Virus record (IMG/VR): IMGVR_UViG_3300021090_001394 | Coordinates: 1-20,883 of that record | Origin: a virus | Length of the DNA: 20,883 bases | Strand: one strand, 5' to 3' | Shown: positions 1 to 8,103 of the stretch, one piece after another | How the letters are laid out: every line of letters starts with the position of its first letter | How positions within the stretch are numbered: the stretch's first letter is position 1 | Translations under genes and position numbers: made by a program | The notes under the pieces: generated by a model | The model's database searches: none | What the model saw: only the letters and a program-made list of their open reading frames with translations | Told to the model about the DNA's origin: nothing

Positions 1-31
1 TCACTCCGTGTAAAAGCGGGAGATAGAGCAG

Positions 32-45
32 GGGGGTATACCCCC
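32..45. repeat. Perfect 14-bp palindrome upstream of terS
   Basis: GGGGGTATACCCCC is self-complementary and lies 33 bp before the small terminase start. It is the only clear structure in the 78 bp before that gene. Packaging (cos or pac) sites often lie beside terS, so this could be part of one, or an operator. Neither role can be shown from the sequence alone. Confidence 0.5.
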
Positions 46-78
46 TGGGCACGGTAACGATTGCGAAGAGGAATGAAA

Positions 79-597
79 ATGAAACCTGGCCCCGCGCAGA
101 TGCCGGCGAACGTGCATCGGCTCAACGGCAACCCATCGAAGAAATCCGATAGGGATCTCCGGGACGAGATCAAGCCGGACGTCGTGCTGCCGGATCCGCC
201 GGAGCACTTGATGCCGGAAGCCAAGGCCGAGTGGACGCGGCTTGGGCCTGAAATGATTCGCCTGGGGTTGATCACGGCGCTCGACCGTGCAGAGTTCGCT
301 CTTTACTGCCAGCACTGGGCGCGCTGGGTGCACGCTGAATTAAAGCTCAAAGAACTCCAGGAGGCGGCGCTAATAGAGTGCACGCCATCCGGCTATCGGC
401 AGATCGGGGTGTGGCTGCAGATCAGTAACCGGGCGTCGGAAGGTATGCATAAATCGGCGGTCGAATTTGGCATGACCCCGAGCGCGCGCACTGGATTCAC
501 CGGCCGCCTGACTCCTCAAATGCCATTGTTCCCCGATGCCAACCCGCAAACCGGAGACGAAATCCCCGCGAACCCTGCGGCGCGCCATTTCGATTGA
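79..597 (+). CDS. terS: Phage terminase small subunit, P27 family
   Basis: Small subunit of the packaging motor; it recognises phage DNA and hands it to the large subunit. The N-terminus (MKPGPAQMP...HRLNGNPSKK) has the Lys/Pro-rich 'GNPxK' signature of the P27 family. It is followed by a helical middle (LITALDRAEFALYCQHWARW) and a C-terminal end (SNRASEGMHKSAVEFGMTP) typical of these proteins. Length is 172 residues, usual for the family. In-frame starts exist at 61 (TTG), 73 (ATG) and 79 (ATG). I chose 79 because an AGAGGA ribosome binding site at 67-72 is well spaced from it and too close to 73. The 3' end overlaps the large subunit gene by 62 bp in another frame, which indicates translational coupling. 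Family call is firm; the exact start is less so. Confidence 0.9.
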   Translation: MKPGPAQMPANVHRLNGNPSKKSDRDLRDEIKPDVVLPDPPEHLMPEAKAEWTRLGPEMIRLGLITALDRAEFALYCQHWARWVHAELKLKELQEAALIECTPSGYRQIGVWLQISNRASEGMHKSAVEFGMTPSARTGFTGRLTPQMPLFPDANPQTGDEIPANPAARHFD

Positions 598-2296
598 CCG
601 CACGACTGCATATGCGCGGAAGATTGTAGCCAAGCGAATCATCGCCGGTCCGCATGTGCGCGATGCGTGCGCTCGCCACTTGCGGGATTTAAAAGATGGC
701 GCGGCGCGCGGGCTGAAATGGGACAGGGACGAAGCGGAAAAAGCGATTGATTTTTACCCGGACGTATTGCGGCTGAACGGCGGGCAATTCGAAGGCCACG
801 TCTTTCATCTGCTGGACTGGGAATGCTTCATCGTCGGTAGCATCTACGGTTGGAAGAAAGTCGCCGGCACGCGGCGTTTTCGCAAAGTCTATGTCGAGAC
901 CGGGAAGGGTTCCGGGAAAACGCCTCTGGCCGCGGGCATCGGCATCAAGGGATTGACCGCCGACAAGGAATCCAGAGCAGAAATTTACAGCGGGGCGACG
1001 AAGAAGGACCAGGCGGAGATCCTGTTCCGCGACGCGGTGGCGATGGTCCGGTATTCCACGGATCTGAATAGTCGCTGCCATATAAGCGGGGCGGTCGGGC
1101 GCGAGTCTAACATCGCCTACAACAAGACGATGTCCTTTTTTCGGCCGATCAGCTCGGACGAGAAGAAATCCGGCCCACGGCCGCACGTTGCCCTGGTTGA
1201 CGAGCTGCACGAACATCGCGACGCCTCGATGATCGAGATGTTGATCGCCGGATTCAAGGGACGCGAGCAGCCTCTCCTCTTCACGATCACCAACGCCGGG
1301 AGCGGCAAGACCAGCGTCTGCTGGAACTACCACGAGTATGCGTGCCAGGTGTGCAGCGGCATGCTCACCGACGACGAGTTTTTTGGTTACGTCTGTGCGC
1401 TCGACGAGAAAGACGATCCGTTCTCGGACGAGAAGTGCTGGCTGAAGACGAACCCGAGCCTGCCGGCGCTGCCCGGGCTGGGTTACTTGCGCGGCCAGGT
1501 CAAATCGGCGCGCGGGATGCCGGCGAAGGAATCGCTGGTCAAGCGGCTGAATTTTTGCATCTGGACCGAAGCCGACAGCCCGGCGATTTCATCGCATGTA
1601 TGGATGTCCGCGCGGCGCGATTACACGATCAAGGAATTTCTCGGCCGCCGGTGCCGGGCTGGTCTGGACCTGTCGAGCACCACCGACCTGACCGCGCTGG
1701 TGCTGGCCTTCGAGCCGCGCGACGAAAGCGAACCGTGGGCCCTGGTGCCGTATTTCTGGCTGCCGGGAGACGGCCTCGCGGACAAGGCCGAAAAAGACCG
1801 CGTGCCCTATCTCGTGTGGCGCGACGCGGGGTATATCGAGACGCATCCGGGGAGGGCGATCAACAAGCTCGCCGTCATCCGCCGCATGGCGGAGATAGTG
1901 GCCCAGTTCGAAGTCATCAGCATCGCGTATGACCGGTGGCGGATCGAAGACCTCAAGATGCTGATGGTCGAGGAGGGGATTGAGCTGCCGCTGATCCCGT
2001 TCGGCCAGGGCTTCAAGGACATGGGGCCGGCATGGGATGAATTCGAGCGGCTGCTGCTCAACGGCCGGCTCGTGCATCCCGGCAACCCGGTGCTGACGTG
2101 GAACATGGCCAACGCCATCGTGGTGGAAGATCCGGCGGGCAACAAGAAGCCGGCGAAAGACCGCGTCACGGGCAGGATGGACGGCACCGTCGCGACGATC
2201 ATGGCGATCGGTCCTGGACAGAAGGTGTCGGGCGAGAGCTCATTCTGGGAAAACGTCTGGAAGACCGCCAAGGAAAACGCTGATGCCGCCGCTTGA
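536..2296 (+). CDS. terL: Phage terminase large subunit (ATPase-nuclease)
   Basis: Motor and nuclease that cuts concatemeric DNA and pumps it into the prohead through the portal. The 586 residues match the usual length. The ATPase half shows a Walker A motif at about 121-129 (ETGKGSGKT) and a Walker B at about 217-223 (HVALVDE, catalytic Glu223). The RNase H-like nuclease half shows the expected acidic residues: Asp378 (AGLDLSSTTD), Asp466 (IAYDRW) and Asp549 (GRMDGTVA). All catalytic positions are intact, so it is probably functional. The ATG at 536 lies inside terS and has no clear ribosome binding site, consistent with coupling to terS; no other in-frame ATG, GTG or TTG fits before the conserved N-terminal part. 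The 3' end overlaps the next small gene by 14 bp. Confidence 0.97.
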   Translation: MPTRKPETKSPRTLRRAISIDRTTAYARKIVAKRIIAGPHVRDACARHLRDLKDGAARGLKWDRDEAEKAIDFYPDVLRLNGGQFEGHVFHLLDWECFIVGSIYGWKKVAGTRRFRKVYVETGKGSGKTPLAAGIGIKGLTADKESRAEIYSGATKKDQAEILFRDAVAMVRYSTDLNSRCHISGAVGRESNIAYNKTMSFFRPISSDEKKSGPRPHVALVDELHEHRDASMIEMLIAGFKGREQPLLFTITNAGSGKTSVCWNYHEYACQVCSGMLTDDEFFGYVCALDEKDDPFSDEKCWLKTNPSLPALPGLGYLRGQVKSARGMPAKESLVKRLNFCIWTEADSPAISSHVWMSARRDYTIKEFLGRRCRAGLDLSSTTDLTALVLAFEPRDESEPWALVPYFWLPGDGLADKAEKDRVPYLVWRDAGYIETHPGRAINKLAVIRRMAEIVAQFEVISIAYDRWRIEDLKMLMVEEGIELPLIPFGQGFKDMGPAWDEFERLLLNGRLVHPGNPVLTWNMANAIVVEDPAGNKKPAKDRVTGRMDGTVATIMAIGPGQKVSGESSFWENVWKTAKENADAAA

Positions 2297-2444
2297 ACGG
2301 ATCGCGAAGGTCCTTCCCGATGTCCTGCTGGTGGCCGGGGCCGCAGGCGTGTCCTATGGAGCCTGGCTTGCTTATCAGCCGGCGGGTTATATCGTGGCTG
2401 GCGCGCTGGCGATCGTGGCCGGTCTGAAACTGGCGGCGGCGTAA
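2283..2444 (+). CDS. Small two-helix membrane protein between terL and portal
   Basis: A 53-residue reading frame that starts inside the end of terL (14-bp overlap). It stops one base before the portal ATG, so there is no spare DNA between the three genes. Two hydrophobic stretches (about residues 11-27 and 32-52, rich in Ala, Val, Leu and Gly) suggest a hairpin-like inner-membrane protein with a short polar N-terminus. I do not recognise the family. Its place in the packaging/head operon and the tight packing support a real gene. A holin is possible from its size and hydrophobicity, but no endolysin is nearby and position alone does not support it. Confidence 0.6.
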   Translation: MPPLERIAKVLPDVLLVAGAAGVSYGAWLAYQPAGYIVAGALAIVAGLKLAAA

Positions 2445-3668
2445 ATGGCATTTCTGGCCGACGCTTTCGCGCGCAAGTCTCTCAGCACCTACGACGTTTT
2501 CAAGGACATGCTGGGGCGGCGCACCTCGGCCACCGGCAAGGTCGTCAACGTCAAGACCGCGATCGAAGTGTCGGCCGTGTTTGCCTGCCTGCGCGTGATC
2601 GCCAACGGAATCGCGCAAGTTCCGTTCAAAGTCATGCGGCAAAGCGAGGACGGCAAGACGCGGCTTCCGGCCGTGAAGCATCCGCTGTACGAGCTGCTCA
2701 AATGCCGCCCCAACGAGTGGCAAACCAGCTTCGAATACCGCGAAATGCTCGCGATGCACATGGTTCTATGCGGCAATGCGTTCTCATTCGTCAACCGGTC
2801 GAACCGCGCCGGGGTCATGGAACTGATCCCGTTCGAGCCCGGCTGCGTCACGGTGAAGCGCGCGGACGACTGGACGCTGACCTACGAAGTTCGCGGGCAG
2901 GACGGCAAGACGCAACCGTTCCCGGCCAATGCGATCTGGCACCTGCGCGGCCCCTCGTGGAACGGCTGGATGGGCCTGGAGGCCGTGCAACTCGCCCGCG
3001 AAGCCATCGGCCTGGCGATGGCGACCGAGGAACAGCAGGGGCGGATGCAGAAAAACGGCGTCCGCGCGTCGGGGACCTACTCGGTCGAAGGCACGCTGAA
3101 GGAAGATCAGTACAAGTCGCTGAAGAAGTGGATCGAGGACAACCACACCGGCATCGAGAACGCCGGCAGCCCGATGGTGATGGACCGCAACGCGAAGTGG
3201 CTCCAGCACAGCATGACCGGAGTCGATGCGCAGACGCTCGAGACGCGGCGCAACCAGGTCGAGGAAATCTGCCGCTTCGCGCTGGTGAACCCGATCATGG
3301 TCGGGGCGGAATCGAAGAACACCACCTACGCCAGCGCCGAGCAGATGTTCCTCGCCCACGTCGTGCACTGCCTGTCGCCGCATTACGCGCGCATCGAGCA
3401 ATCCGCGGACGTGAACCTGCTCACCAAGGAGGAGCGTGCCGACGGCTACTACACCAACTTCATCGACGCCGGGCTGCTGCGCGGCTCGATCGAAACGCAG
3501 AAGGACGTGATTCTCGGCTACGTCAACGGCGGCGTCATGTGGCCGAACGAGGGCCGCGCGCTGCTCGACCTCAACCCCGACCCGGATCCGGCCAGCGACA
3601 GGCTGCGGGTACCGACGAATATCGTCGGCCGCCGCGCGACCGACAAATCAGAAGGAGCGCCAGCGTGA
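2445..3668 (+). CDS. HK97-family phage portal protein
   Basis: Forms the dodecameric ring at one capsid vertex through which terminase packs DNA and to which the tail attaches. The 407 residues match the HK97 portal family: N-terminal AIEVSAVFACLRVIANGIAQVPFKV, then HPLYELLKCRPNEWQTSFEYREML, the IWHLRGPSWNGWMGL segment, and the late LVNPIMVGAESKNTTYASAEQMFLAHVV segment. The ATG directly follows the stop of the preceding small gene. The 3' end overlaps the protease start by four bases (GTGA). No truncation is visible. Together with terminase, protease and capsid it completes a standard HK97-type head cassette. Confidence 0.97.
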   Translation: MAFLADAFARKSLSTYDVFKDMLGRRTSATGKVVNVKTAIEVSAVFACLRVIANGIAQVPFKVMRQSEDGKTRLPAVKHPLYELLKCRPNEWQTSFEYREMLAMHMVLCGNAFSFVNRSNRAGVMELIPFEPGCVTVKRADDWTLTYEVRGQDGKTQPFPANAIWHLRGPSWNGWMGLEAVQLAREAIGLAMATEEQQGRMQKNGVRASGTYSVEGTLKEDQYKSLKKWIEDNHTGIENAGSPMVMDRNAKWLQHSMTGVDAQTLETRRNQVEEICRFALVNPIMVGAESKNTTYASAEQMFLAHVVHCLSPHYARIEQSADVNLLTKEERADGYYTNFIDAGLLRGSIETQKDVILGYVNGGVMWPNEGRALLDLNPDPDPASDRLRVPTNIVGRRATDKSEGAPA

Positions 3669-4399
3669 ACGAACTCAAGGCAATATCACAGAGCGACACG
3701 GAATTGCGGGTAGGCAATTACATGGTGCTGTTCGGCGGGAAGGATTTGACCGGAGAATTCTTCACGAAAAAGACGCATTTCGACAGCAACTACACCGACC
3801 TGGGCGTGCTCTACGTCGATTTTGAGCATGGGCGCGACGCAGAAAGGGCGGGCAATTCACAGAACAACGTTCTCGGAATCGCCGACTGGAAATCCGCGAA
3901 GGTGGACGACACCGGGATTTTCGTCGAGCGGGTGCTGAACCGCAGGGCGAAATTCATTCAGTTGATCAGCGAGCTGATCGACGCGGGCGTGGTGGGGTCG
4001 TCGAGTGAGGCAATCCCTGGCTCGCCGCGGAAAAAAAGCAGCGGCGAGATCATCGAATGGCCACTGATGCGCGACTCGCTTACGGTCACGCCGATGGATC
4101 CGCGAATGATGGCCGGGAACGTCCTGACTGCAATCAAGGCGTTGTCGGAGATATTTCCGCACAGCAAATCACTCGCGCTGGCGACCGGCGCGAAGGAAAA
4201 CGAACGTAAGATTTTGTCCGAGAGAGAATTTGAACGGCTACTCACGCAGGACGCTGGGTTCACCCGTTCCGAGGCCCGCTTGATCATGAAAGAGGGCTTC
4301 AAATCCTTCCTTGTCAAGCAGGACGCTGACGATGAGGGCATGCAGCGGGTTGCTGAAGCGCTCAAGCGCAGAGGCACGGTGCTCTATCCATCAACCTGA
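3665..4399 (+). CDS. Prohead protease (peptidase U35 type)
   Basis: Serine protease that trims the capsid scaffold (delta) region during prohead maturation. I start it at GTG 3665, which overlaps the portal stop (GTGA) and follows an AAGGAGCG ribosome binding site, giving 244 residues. The catalytic His lies in YVDFEHGRD (His55), the likely Ser in VVGSSSEA (112-114), and the PMDPR segment of the family is present. The C-terminal third (ILSEREFERLLTQDAGFTRSEARLIMKEG) is a charged helical tail often fused to these proteases, possibly a scaffold-like segment. A run of seven A at 4031-4037 lies in frame; no overlapping product supports programmed frameshifting there. It is followed 11 bp later by the capsid gene. 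Confidence 0.93.
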   Translation: MNELKAISQSDTELRVGNYMVLFGGKDLTGEFFTKKTHFDSNYTDLGVLYVDFEHGRDAERAGNSQNNVLGIADWKSAKVDDTGIFVERVLNRRAKFIQLISELIDAGVVGSSSEAIPGSPRKKSSGEIIEWPLMRDSLTVTPMDPRMMAGNVLTAIKALSEIFPHSKSLALATGAKENERKILSEREFERLLTQDAGFTRSEARLIMKEGFKSFLVKQDADDEGMQRVAEALKRRGTVLYPST

Positions 4400-4410
4400 A
4401 AGGACACATC

Positions 4411-5634
4411 ATGGAACTCAAGGATCTCGCCACCCTGATCGAAGACCAGGGCAAGGCGTGGGAAGCATTCAAGAAGGCGAACGACGAGCGCCTGAAGGCC
4501 ATCGAGGCCAAGGGCTACGCGCCCGCCGACCTGACCGAGAAGGTCGAGAAGATCAACACGGAGATCGCGGCCATCGGCAAGCAGATGACCGAGGTCGAGA
4601 AGAAAGCAGGCCGTCCGCTCCCCGGCAAGGACGACAAGGAGGTCACGCCCGAGCAGGCCGAATACCGCAAGGCGTTCAACTTGTATCTGCGCAAGGGCCG
4701 CACCGAAGGGCTCGATGAACTCGGCCGCAAAGCGATGAACACCGGCTCCGACCCGGACGGCGGATACCTCGTCGTGCCCGAGATGGACCAGGCCATCGAT
4801 AGCGTCGCGGGAACGATGGGCGGGCTCGCTCCGCTTGCGGATACGATCACCATCGGCACGGCCAAGTGGGAGAAGCTGGTCAAGACCTCCGGCATGGCGA
4901 TGCGGCGCGTAGCCGAAGGTGCAACCGGCGGCGAGACGACCGAGCCGAAGTACGCCAAGGTGGCGATCGAGGTTTTCCCGGCGGAAGTCGAGCCGTGGGT
5001 TTTCAACGAGACCCTCGAAGACTCGCGCATCGACCTCGAGGCCGACCTGGCCGAGGAAGCCGCGATCGGGTTCACGGAAGGCGCCAACGCGGAATACATT
5101 ACCGGCAACGGCGTCGGCAAGGCGCGCGGCATCACGGCCTATACCAACGTGCACAACGGCTCCTACGCCTGGGGCAGCATCGGCTACATCCGTTCCGGCA
5201 AGTCCGCCGCGTTCATGTCCATCGCGCCCTCGGACCGCGTGATCGATCTGCAGCATGCGCTGAAATCGCAGTACCGGTCCGGCGCGAACTGGCTCACCAA
5301 CGACACCACGCTCGGCGTGATGCGCCAGATGAAGGACGGCAGCGGGGCTTACTACCTGTGGAACCCCGATCCAGCCGGCGGCTTCGGCGGACGCTTCCTC
5401 GGCTCGCCCGTCACGGTGGACGACAACATGCCGGCGCTGGGCGCGGGGTCGTATTCCCTCGCGTTCGGGAACTTCAAGCGCGGCTACAAGATCGTCCTCC
5501 GCTCCGGCACCACGCTGATCCGCGACAACATCACGGCCAAAGGCCAGACGAAGTTCAACTTCCGCCGCAGGTTCGGCGGCGGCATCGTGAACTACGAGGC
5601 CATCAAGCTGATGGCGTTCATCACCGGCGTCTGA
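4411..5634 (+). CDS. Major capsid protein, HK97 fold
   Basis: Shell protein of the head. It has 407 residues. The first ~100 are highly charged and predicted coiled coil (DLATLIEDQGKAWEAFKKAN and onward), which fits the scaffolding delta domain removed by the protease. The mature part begins near the EYRKAFNLYLRKG / AMNTGSDPDGGYLVVPE segment. It continues with conserved capsid motifs such as VFPAEVEPWVFNETLEDSRI and EEAAIGFTEGANAEYITGNG, and ends with FNFRRRFGGGIVNYEAIKLM. A GAAAGGA ribosome binding site precedes the ATG. An intrinsic terminator 20 bp after the stop closes this part of the operon, which would let the capsid transcript accumulate separately from downstream genes. Confidence 0.97.
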   Translation: MELKDLATLIEDQGKAWEAFKKANDERLKAIEAKGYAPADLTEKVEKINTEIAAIGKQMTEVEKKAGRPLPGKDDKEVTPEQAEYRKAFNLYLRKGRTEGLDELGRKAMNTGSDPDGGYLVVPEMDQAIDSVAGTMGGLAPLADTITIGTAKWEKLVKTSGMAMRRVAEGATGGETTEPKYAKVAIEVFPAEVEPWVFNETLEDSRIDLEADLAEEAAIGFTEGANAEYITGNGVGKARGITAYTNVHNGSYAWGSIGYIRSGKSAAFMSIAPSDRVIDLQHALKSQYRSGANWLTNDTTLGVMRQMKDGSGAYYLWNPDPAGGFGGRFLGSPVTVDDNMPALGAGSYSLAFGNFKRGYKIVLRSGTTLIRDNITAKGQTKFNFRRRFGGGIVNYEAIKLMAFITGV

Positions 5635-5653
5635 GCGCAGGATAACGAGAACC

Positions 5654-5677
5654 AAGGCCCGCTCCGGCGGGCCTTTT
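5654..5677 (+). terminator. Intrinsic terminator after the major capsid gene
   Basis: A 9-bp perfect stem (AAGGCCCGC / GCGGGCCTT) with loop TCCG ends in a short T run (TTTT including the last two stem bases). It sits 20 bp after the capsid stop codon and 46 bp before the next start codon. The short T run suggests partial readthrough into the downstream genes. Confidence 0.85.
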
Positions 5678-5722
5678 CATTTGCAACGTCCACCAATCAA
5701 ATCTTTTTGAGAGGACAGCACC

Positions 5723-6160
5723 ATGACCATTAAAGATCTGCACGACAACTGCCGTACCCTGATGGGGATCGTCCCCGTGGCGATCGGCGCGAACGGCACC
5801 GTCACCGGCCTGGTGAAGGACCGCCAGGGCTACGGCGGCGTGGAAATCATGACATCCTACGGCGCTGTCACCACCACGGGCTCGATCGTAACCCTGGTGG
5901 TGAAGGAAGGCGATGTTACCGGCACGATGACTAGCGTCGCTGACGCTGACCTACTCGGCACCGAAGCGCTGGCGAGTCTTCCGGCTGCGACCCCGCGCAC
6001 CGCGGGCACCACGAAGGAAGTCACCAAGCGCGTGGGCTACAAGGGCAACAAGCGTTACGTTTCCGGCGATCTGGTGAAGACCGGGACGACCTCGGTCGGG
6101 ACCATGGGCATCACGATCCTGCTGCACAGCCCGTACAACGCGCCGACGACCAACCCGTAA
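5723..6160 (+). CDS. Phage structural protein, probable head decoration or stabilisation
   Basis: A 145-residue protein directly downstream of the capsid gene with a GAGAGGA ribosome binding site. It has no signal peptide or membrane segment. The sequence is rich in Gly, Thr and Val in alternating patterns (VTGLVKDRQGYGGVEIMTSYGAVTTTGSIVTLVVKEGDVTG), which predicts mostly beta structure. The C-terminal part (KRYVSGDLVKTGTTSVGTMGITILLHSPYNAP) also looks like strands. I recognise this as the type of small beta-rich protein often encoded after HK97-type capsids, but I cannot name a family. Position and composition suggest a capsid-binding cement protein; a neck or minor head protein is the main alternative. 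The coding call is firm and the role is inference. Confidence 0.83.
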   Translation: MTIKDLHDNCRTLMGIVPVAIGANGTVTGLVKDRQGYGGVEIMTSYGAVTTTGSIVTLVVKEGDVTGTMTSVADADLLGTEALASLPAATPRTAGTTKEVTKRVGYKGNKRYVSGDLVKTGTTSVGTMGITILLHSPYNAPTTNP

Positions 6161-6244
6161 CCGGCCACAAGGAAATCGGCCGCGTGCTCATCCCGCGCGG
6201 CGCCGTGGAACGCGGCAGCACCTTTTTGGATGAGGAGAAGGTAG

Positions 6245-7582
6245 ATGAAAGAGGGCGAACGGCAGGTAGCACCGACGCTGGACGGCATCCGGCGCGATCA
6301 CGTAGCGCGGTATGAGTTTGCGTCGCGCGTGGTGCCTAAGGGCAGCCGAGTGATCGACTTCGCGTGCGGGGTCGGGTATGGAACGCGGGTGCTGGCAAAT
6401 ACCGGGCACTACGCCGCAGGATTCGACATTGACGCCGAGGCGATTGCCTACGCGAAGGCTCACTACGACGTCGGCAACAGCAGCATTAGGTTCGAGATTG
6501 CCAATGGCAATGCCCCCGGTGAGCTCGGCGAATACGATGCCGCGGTCTGCTTCGAGACCATCGAGCACCTTCAAGACCCGCGCCCGCTGCTGAAGGCGCT
6601 GCGGGTATCGGCGCCGCTGCTGATTGCCAGCGTGCCGAACGAGGACGTGATGCCCTACGAGATGGCGCCGGGCGTCGTGACGGAGTTTCACCACCGGCAC
6701 TACACGAAATACGACTTCAAGGCGCTGCTGCAGGAGTGCGGCTGGTGCGTGACCGAGTGGCACGGGCAGGAAGGCGACCAGTCCGAAGTCGAGCCGCGCG
6801 TGGACGGCCGGACGCTGGTCGCGGTGGCGGAGCGCGAGGCGATACCCGACGAGGCCGCGCATGGGAAGCACATCGCCATCCTCGGGCTCGGGCCGAGCCT
6901 GGATCAGTATCTCGACATCACCAAGCGCCTCGGCGGCCGGTCGAAGTTCTGCGACGAGGTGTGGGCGATCAACGCGCTGGGCGACGTGTTCGCCTGCGAC
7001 CTGATCTTTCACATGGACGACGTGCGGATCCAGGAGATCCGCGCCGCCGCGGCGCCGGCATCGAACATCGCGGCAATGCTGAAGTGGCTGAAGACCGCAA
7101 AATGTCCGGTCGTCACCAGCCGCGCGCACCCGGCCTATCCGGCGCTGGTCGAGTTTCCGCTCGAGGAGGTGCTGAACCACCTGGGGCACGATTATTTCAA
7201 CACGACGGCCCCTTACGCCATCGCCTTCGCCATTCACACCGGGGCGGCGATCATCAGCGTTTTCGGAATGGACTTCACCTATCCGAACGTGCACGACGCG
7301 GAGAAGGGCAGGGCGTGCGTCGAATTCTGGCTCGGGCAGGCGCACGCGCGCGGCATCAAGATCAATTTGCCGAAGACGACGACCCTGATGGACTCGATGT
7401 ATCCGAGGTCTTCGAGGCTCTACGGCTACGACACGCTGGACGTGGGCTTCAAAATTCAGGAGGACGGCAAGCTGAAGCTGGAATTCAAGGAGCGTGAAAA
7501 GCTGCCGACGGCCGCGGAGATCGAGCGTCTCTACGATCACTCGGCGCCCATCTCGAAGCAGCACACCGGGACGAAGGAATAA
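6245..7582 (+). CDS. Class I methyltransferase fused to a DUF115/MptE-like domain
   Basis: A 445-residue two-domain protein. Residues ~20-200 form a SAM-dependent methyltransferase: motif I VIDFACGVGYGT (36-47), the acidic loop FDID (60-63) and the UbiG-like CFETIEHL (102-109), then VPNEDVMP and a C-terminal EFHHRHYTKYDF segment. From ~208 a second domain begins with HIAILGLGPSLDQYLDI, continues with VWAINALGDVFACDLIFHMDD, and ends near ISVFGMDFTYPNVHD. This resembles the DUF115 / 6-hydroxymethylpterin pyrophosphokinase-like fold seen in some phage proteins and in flagellin-glycosylation accessory proteins. The ribosome binding site is GGAGAAGG. It lies within the structural operon, so its substrate may be a virion or host surface glycan, or a nucleotide-sugar. 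Domain calls are from recognised motifs; the substrate is unknown. Confidence 0.88.
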   Translation: MKEGERQVAPTLDGIRRDHVARYEFASRVVPKGSRVIDFACGVGYGTRVLANTGHYAAGFDIDAEAIAYAKAHYDVGNSSIRFEIANGNAPGELGEYDAAVCFETIEHLQDPRPLLKALRVSAPLLIASVPNEDVMPYEMAPGVVTEFHHRHYTKYDFKALLQECGWCVTEWHGQEGDQSEVEPRVDGRTLVAVAEREAIPDEAAHGKHIAILGLGPSLDQYLDITKRLGGRSKFCDEVWAINALGDVFACDLIFHMDDVRIQEIRAAAAPASNIAAMLKWLKTAKCPVVTSRAHPAYPALVEFPLEEVLNHLGHDYFNTTAPYAIAFAIHTGAAIISVFGMDFTYPNVHDAEKGRACVEFWLGQAHARGIKINLPKTTTLMDSMYPRSSRLYGYDTLDVGFKIQEDGKLKLEFKEREKLPTAAEIERLYDHSAPISKQHTGTKE

Positions 7583-7586
7583 CGCC

Positions 7587-7853
7587 ATGGCGCTCTACGA
7601 AATATTGCGGGATTTTCCCGGCAGTCAGGACGGGCGCTTCACCGAGCAATTCACCGCCGGCACGCAGCGCGAGTTGTCCGACTACCTGGCTGCGATTGTC
7701 GTCCCCGCCGGCTGGGCGCGGCCGGCCGGTGCGCCGGTCGAGATCAAGAACAAGGCCGTCGTGGCGGACGGCAGCATGACCGGATCGAGCTCCGCGCCGC
7801 GCGAGACGGTGGTCAAGCCCGCGCCGCGGCGGGGCGGGTTTGTGAAGAACTAG
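7587..7853 (+). CDS. Hypothetical phage protein, 88 residues
   Basis: Starts at ATG 7587, four bases after the methyltransferase stop, with an AAGGA sequence upstream inside the end of that gene. The N-terminal half (MALYEILRDFPGSQDGRF / TQRELSDYLAAIVVPAGW) looks folded. The C-terminal half is Pro, Ala and Ser rich and ends basic (VKPAPRRGGFVKN), so it is probably disordered. No known family is recognised. Tight spacing to both neighbours indicates one transcript. Function unknown; it may be a small structural or connector component. Confidence 0.7.
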   Translation: MALYEILRDFPGSQDGRFTEQFTAGTQRELSDYLAAIVVPAGWARPAGAPVEIKNKAVVADGSMTGSSSAPRETVVKPAPRRGGFVKN

Positions 7854-7863
7854 TGAGGAAAAA

Positions 7864-8103
7864 ATGAACGGGCACAACAACCACGCGGTGGAAGCGCGGA
7901 CGAAGGAACTGGCCGAGCAGACCGACACGGAGCTGCGCGCCCGGCTGTGCAGCGCGGAGATCCAGGCGGTGCTGGAGAAGTATCAGATGGCGGTCGCGAT
8001 CCAGCGCATCGAGAAGCTGCAGCCCGGGCAAGGCATCCGCGTCGAGTACAACTTCAACTCCGTTCCGGCTCCTCGCGGAAACGGCAAAGCGGCGAACTCG
8101 TAA
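7864..8103 (+). CDS. Hypothetical phage protein, 79 residues, helical
   Basis: ATG 7864 follows a GTGAGGAAAAA ribosome binding site. The first ~55 residues are charged and predicted to be helical (VEARTKELAEQTDTELRARL, AEIQAVLEKYQMAVAIQRIE). A short tail follows that may contain a strand (GIRVEYNFNS) and then disorder. The last base of its TAA stop is the first base of the next gene's ATG (TAATG), which implies coupling. No family recognised. A coiled-coil chaperone or scaffold role for the next proteins is possible but unproven. Confidence 0.7.
   Translation: MNGHNNHAVEARTKELAEQTDTELRARLCSAEIQAVLEKYQMAVAIQRIEKLQPGQGIRVEYNFNSVPAPRGNGKAANS

Noticed and set aside
2702-3664. Long N-terminal extension of the prohead protease frame
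   Set aside because: It overlaps the portal in another frame, is Arg/Ala/Pro-rich noise, and a GTG start with a ribosome binding site at 3665 gives a normal protease length.
4031-4037. Run of seven A in the protease gene as a programmed frameshift site
   Set aside because: Shifting frame gives no plausible extended product, and the zero frame encodes a full protease plus tail.
6157-6244. Coding-looking stretch (GHKEIGRVLIPRGAVERGST) in the gap before the methyltransferase
   Set aside because: No ATG and only a GTG with a distant ribosome binding site; it runs out of frame into the methyltransferase gene. It could be a remnant, but there is not enough support.
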